Shown: positions 60,726 through 64,000 of the stretch, in pieces
Layout of the letters: each line of letters starts with the position of its first letter
Numbering within the stretch: the first letter of the stretch is position 1
Origin: Circinella minor
Taxonomy: Eukaryota; Mucoromycota; Mucoromycetes; Mucorales; Lichtheimiaceae
DNA: 64,000 nucleotides
Assembly (NCBI GenBank): GCA_016758965.1
Contig: JAEPRB010000094.1
Span: 1-64,000, forward strand
Reading direction: 5' to 3'
Translations under genes and position numbers: made by a program
Notes under the pieces: generated by a model
The model's input: only the letters and a program-made list of their open reading frames with translations
The model's database searches: none
Told to the model about the DNA's origin: nothing

Positions 60726-61150
60726 TTATGTTTCAACTACAGTTAACACTTTTGAAGACATACTTATCACTTCAAATAAACTCGATTCCATAGCCCTGAA
60801 TTCAATGGCAGTAGTGGTAGATTCCCTATTAATGGTTTGGTTGTCGACAATGTTATTGGAATTACTAACATCAGTAGAATTTTCATTTCCACACGCAATC
60901 ATGAACTCTCAATTAGATAATGCTTTTGTTCCATTAGACTTTCTCTTGGCATTAGGATTTATTCCTTCTGTTTTTATTTCACGTTTTTTATTATTAAAGT
61001 TATATTCCACTGTGACACTATTGATGCAGACCATGACACCAATAACTTTTTTGAATATTGACGCTAATAAAGTAATAATGTATGAACTTTCTTCTCTTTT
61101 ATGCTTCAAGTCTCAGCAACATGTCATAGTCAAAATTGATTGGCTAAATC
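60726..61150 (-). pseudogene. Second degenerate minus-strand coding remnant
   Basis: One minus frame reads DLKHKREESSYIITLLASIF, then KKREIKTEGINPNAKRKSNG and TKALSN, a TGA, and then continues in the same frame as ACGNENSTDVSNSNNIVDNQ and TTTAIEFRAMESSLFEVISM to a stop at 60726. Codon use is protein-like on this strand, while the longer plus-strand frame over the same bases is hydrophobic and looks like its shadow. Family unknown. The single in-frame TGA makes it a pseudogene, unless it is spliced out. Confidence 0.4.
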
Positions 61151-61437
61151 CAAATGTCATAGTCTTTTATCTTTTTTGATTACTTTTCAGCTTTTCACTG
61201 CCTTATTCACTTTAGCCGTGCTCTTCCGCCTGATAGTAGTGTCCTAGTTAAAGTTTAGGTATTTATGCTCAGCATGAACTTATGGGATGCTTTTTGTAAT
61301 TTTGAATGTTACACACGTTGTTTCTCAGCTCGGATGAGTGCGACCGAAAATATTATATAAATACAGCGTCCCCCACATTTTTTTTCTGCTGATCCTATTT
61401 TAATTAAACTGTATCATACAAGAAGAAATAAAAAAAA
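61151..61437 (+). promoter_or_regulatory. Upstream region of the ketopantoate reductase gene with TATA-like box
   Basis: A TATATAAATA sequence at 61354-61363 lies 75 bp before the ATG at 61438, a plausible TATA box. The leader between them is A-rich near the start codon (AAAAAAAATG), a favourable fungal initiation context. Confidence 0.45.
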
Positions 61438-62666
61438 ATGAGCCAAAGTATTCGAGTATTAACAGGTTGGTATATCTATACAAACTAAAAAAACGAAGTT
61501 CGGTATGTGAGGAGAAAGTTGATACAAATAAAGTATGTTATTTATTTTTTTAAAGTGGGTACTGGTGCTGTTGGAAGTATTTATAGTTGGCGTTTATCAC
61601 AATCATGTCAAGTCACTACTGTTTGTAGATCAAATTATGAAGCTGTAAAGAAAAATGGATTTATAATGGAGTCAGCAAAGTTCGGTCGAGATATATTTCG
61701 ACCTCATAATGGTAATAATCTCTTACTTTAATTATTTATGCATATATCATAATAGATCTCAATTTACTTTTATTTATTTATTTGTAAAATAATATTTAGT
61801 TGTATTCACTGTACAAGAAGCAATACAGTATGGACCTTTTGATTATATCCTTGTAACTCTCAAATGTTTACCTGATATTTACTCCATTCCTGACATCATT
61901 GCACCTGCAGTTACTTTGAAAGAAACCGGAATTGTATTAATTCAAAATGGGTTAGGTGTCGAAGAATCTATAGTAAAACAATTCCCTGATAACCCTTTGA
62001 TTTCGATAGTTGCCTATATTGCCACTTTACAAGAAGAACCTGGGAAAACCCGTCATTTGGGTGGTGAAAGTCTATGTATGGGGGTTTTGGATGAAAACTC
62101 AAGATCGAAAGCTATTGTATTTATGGACAGATTAAAACAAGGGGGTGTTAATGTTGGATGGTCAGATAATATTGAACAAACACGTTGGGAAAAAGTATTT
62201 TGGAATGGTGGGTTTGGTTCTGTATGTGCTATACTGCGATTAGATACTACAGAAGTAACAAGAAATCCAAAAGCACGTGATATGGTCAAGAAAATTATGA
62301 TTGAATTGATGAAAGCAGCTGAACTTGCAACAGGCGTTGAATATAAACCTGAGGCTCGAAGTGAAGCAATGATTGAAAATACTGCACAAGGTCATAATCA
62401 TTATAAACCATCCATGTGAGTTGTTTTTTCTTTGTTGTCATTAACAGAACAAAACATAGAATATATTAATGGTACTAACTACTATACAATGTATGTGATA
62501 TCTATATACAAGGCAATTGGATATGGAACGGGGTAATCCAGTAGAAGTCGAAGTAATTTTGGGTACTGCCATGCGTAGTGCAGCTAAAAACGGTCTCGCG
62601 GTCCCCACAATCAAAACGGTATATGACTTATTACGAGCAATGAATATCCATTTTGCAAACCAATAA
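61438..62666 (+). CDS. 2-dehydropantoate 2-reductase (ketopantoate reductase, PanE/Pan5 type)
   Basis: Exons 61438-61465, 61556-61711, 61800-62415 and 62513-62666 keep phase and give 317 residues. The N-terminal Rossmann motif GTGAVG (residues 11-16) binds NADPH, followed by SIYSWRLSQSCQVTTVCRSN. Typical family parts are DYILVTLKCLPDIYS, IVLIQNGLGVEES, a C-terminal helical domain with TRWEKVFWNGGFGSVCAI (conserved K and N) and NHYKPSMQLDMERGNPVEVE, the usual S-M-x-x-D-x-x-x-G-R/N-x-x-E signature. The enzyme reduces ketopantoate to pantoate in pantothenate (vitamin B5 and coenzyme A) synthesis. Some fungal paralogues act on other 2-oxo acids. The stop lies 20 bp from the stop of the convergent glycosyltransferase. 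Confidence 0.9.
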
Positions 62667-62686
62667 TATACATATAAATGGATGAA

Positions 62687-63961
62687 TTAAAACGTCATCC
62701 ACAGACAATTATAATCGCGTGGTTCAACTCCTTGTTCATATGCCTTGTTGACTTTATATGTCCATTCTGCTTCTTGTTCGTTGGGTAATTGATTTGTGGG
62801 ATGGTTGAATAACGTTAAAAATGGAGACCAAAGAGGAAGGATGTAATTTGCATAATAATAATGGAATCGATCATAGGCAACCTATAATAGATAGATTAAT
62901 CAATTTTATGTCTTGTGCATGTGTGTATGTTTTATCTACCAATATATATATTCATATGTAAGAGAATGCTTTCTTTACCCTAACTCCAGGATCTATAAAT
63001 ACACGGTTATAATCCAATGCTTGAAGATCAGTAAATATAAGACAGCATTCAGATGCTTCTAATATTGGATCAGGTTCATTTGGAGCAACGGCTCGGAAAG
63101 TAACTTTATCTTCCGCAAAAGGTTTAGCATTAAATGCAACCATTCCATTCCAACAACTATAAACAGGTACCAATTCGGAGTGCCGTAATAGTTTTCGACT
63201 TGTTTCATCTGAAAAATAAGGATAATTACCAGAACCAACCCATTTTCCATCCACTTCACGAGTAGCAAACATATCATAAAATTCACCAAAAAAGTCCTAA
63301 ATAAATTTTTTAAGGGGGTTATACCGAGAAGAAGGAAAAGGGAGAGAGAAAGAATTGGGTTAATTATTGAATTTCTCTGGGTTTTGGTACTATTAAGATT
63401 CCTACATCTCGAAAATATGTTTATATTTAGTTTACCATGCCACACACTGCATCATAGTCACCATCTCGGGTTGTAAGTAATCGAATGGCATCTTTTGCAT
63501 TAAAAACGATATCGTTTAAATATAAAATCTTATCGAATTGATCTGTTGTTGTTTGTGAATGAAGAGGTTCAAGAGACAAGTTACGTATTTTGGCTAGTTT
63601 CACAATACGCCGTATTTTATCTGTTGTGTTGTCATTACCCGGTTTGACATTGTCGTCGAGTATGATGCGATGTTGTATACCGGCTTCAATAAGTTTCGTT
63701 TGCCATCGACCTAATGTTTCTTTAGTGTTGTCATGACTCCCTATCATTTGTAAATAAATAAAAAATTGATATATAGTTAGAATATGGAATGAGGTGTAGT
63801 AGTATATGTTTGTACCATTTTCGTAGATCGATATAAACGTTCGTGAAGGACCAGCCCATGCAACCAAAAGTTCAACTTGAGCCATCCAATCATCCAGTAT
63901 AAGTTCACTATTATGTAGTCCAGCTGCAATAAATATGGATGGTCGATACTCTTCTTTTTTT
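62687..63961 (-). CDS. CAP59-type glycosyltransferase (alpha-1,3-mannosyltransferase-like), 5' end outside the window
   Basis: Four exons are visible (63816-63961, 63436-63740, 62979-63296, 62687-62881); the first begins mid-codon after an AG at 63962-63963, so the gene continues past the window end. Motifs of the CAP59/CMT1 family are EYRPSIFIAAGLHNSELILD, VAWAGPSRTFISIYENGSHD, KILYLNDIVFNAKDAIRLL, AVCGMDFFGEFYDMFATRE, WVGSGNYPYFSDETSRKLLR, VYSCWNGMVAFNAKPF, then the C-terminal RFHYYYANYILPLW. Members transfer mannose (or related sugars) to cell-surface polysaccharides in the Golgi; in Cryptococcus relatives are needed for the capsule. The N-terminal membrane anchor expected for such enzymes is not in view. 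Confidence 0.85.
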
Positions 63962-64000
63962 CTAATATATTGAAAGTAAGTAACAGAACAAATTACTTAT

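Noticed and set aside
60706..61179. 157-residue plus-strand open frame
   Set aside because: It is hydrophobic and lacks motifs. The opposite strand over the same bases reads as a more protein-like sequence, so this frame is most likely its shadow.
1..64000. CRISPR arrays, bacterial operons or phage genes
   Set aside because: No spaced direct-repeat arrays and no operon-like gene packing. Introns in nearly every gene show nuclear eukaryotic DNA.

Overview
This window looks like nuclear DNA of an early-diverging filamentous fungus, most likely a Mucoromycota (Mucorales-type) species. The evidence is strongly AT-rich spacers with long homopolymers, many short GT-AG introns that split nearly every gene, and typically fungal proteins (RACK1, a Nup159-like nucleoporin, a fungal tRNA-ligase domain, a Pcl/Pho80-type cyclin, a CAP59-type glycosyltransferase). 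It also holds relics of CACTA-type DNA transposons, a MULE-like miniature element and a solo LTR. The species cannot be fixed from the sequence alone.

Layout. 1-1121: a decayed minus-strand coding remnant next to a 455-bp MULE-like element with perfect inverted repeats and a 9-bp target duplication. 4271-4837: a serine-rich protein with a WWE-like C-terminus, surrounded by long empty spacers. 9972-10508: a small DUF6787-like membrane protein. 11568-14457 (minus): an eight-exon Rab-GAP of the TBC family. 16457-20550: a relic transposon with a Tnp2 transposase pseudogene (minus) and a divergent second pseudogene (plus). 21680-22203 (minus): a secreted protease-inhibitor-I9 protein. 23455-25742 (plus): a PPxY-containing low-complexity protein and a stand-alone RNA-ligase domain of fungal tRNA ligase. 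25775-34378 (all minus): a Nup159/Nup214-like nucleoporin, a membrane-anchored phospholipase B (SGNH), a seven-beta-strand lysine-methyltransferase-like protein and a TMEM234 homologue. 34400-43590: a 9-kb gene-poor stretch with one tRNA-Val(AAC) and a diverged repeat upstream of it. 43590-50736 (minus): a Pcl/Pho80-like cyclin, a 13-exon sugar transporter and RACK1 with a C/D snoRNA (U24 type) in its last intron. 52197-61150: mainly decayed material, namely a multi-exon pseudogene, a frameshifted flavodoxin-like quinone/azo reductase, a solo LTR, a cluster of hairpins and two further degenerate minus-strand genes. 61438-64000: a ketopantoate reductase (plus) convergent with a CAP59-type glycosyltransferase (minus) that runs off the window.

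The intact genes are mostly housekeeping and do not form one pathway. Exons were joined by hand. For most genes GT/AG sites and reading phases agreed through the whole chain, which is the main support for these models. The most notable structural finding is the sugar transporter: it reads in frame only if a 5-nt and a 17-nt microexon are included, the latter followed by a GC-AG intron. Other points of interest are the U24 snoRNA kept inside RACK1, the tRNA-ligase domain without its usual kinase and phosphodiesterase partners in the same gene, and the MULE-like and LTR insertions with clear target duplications.
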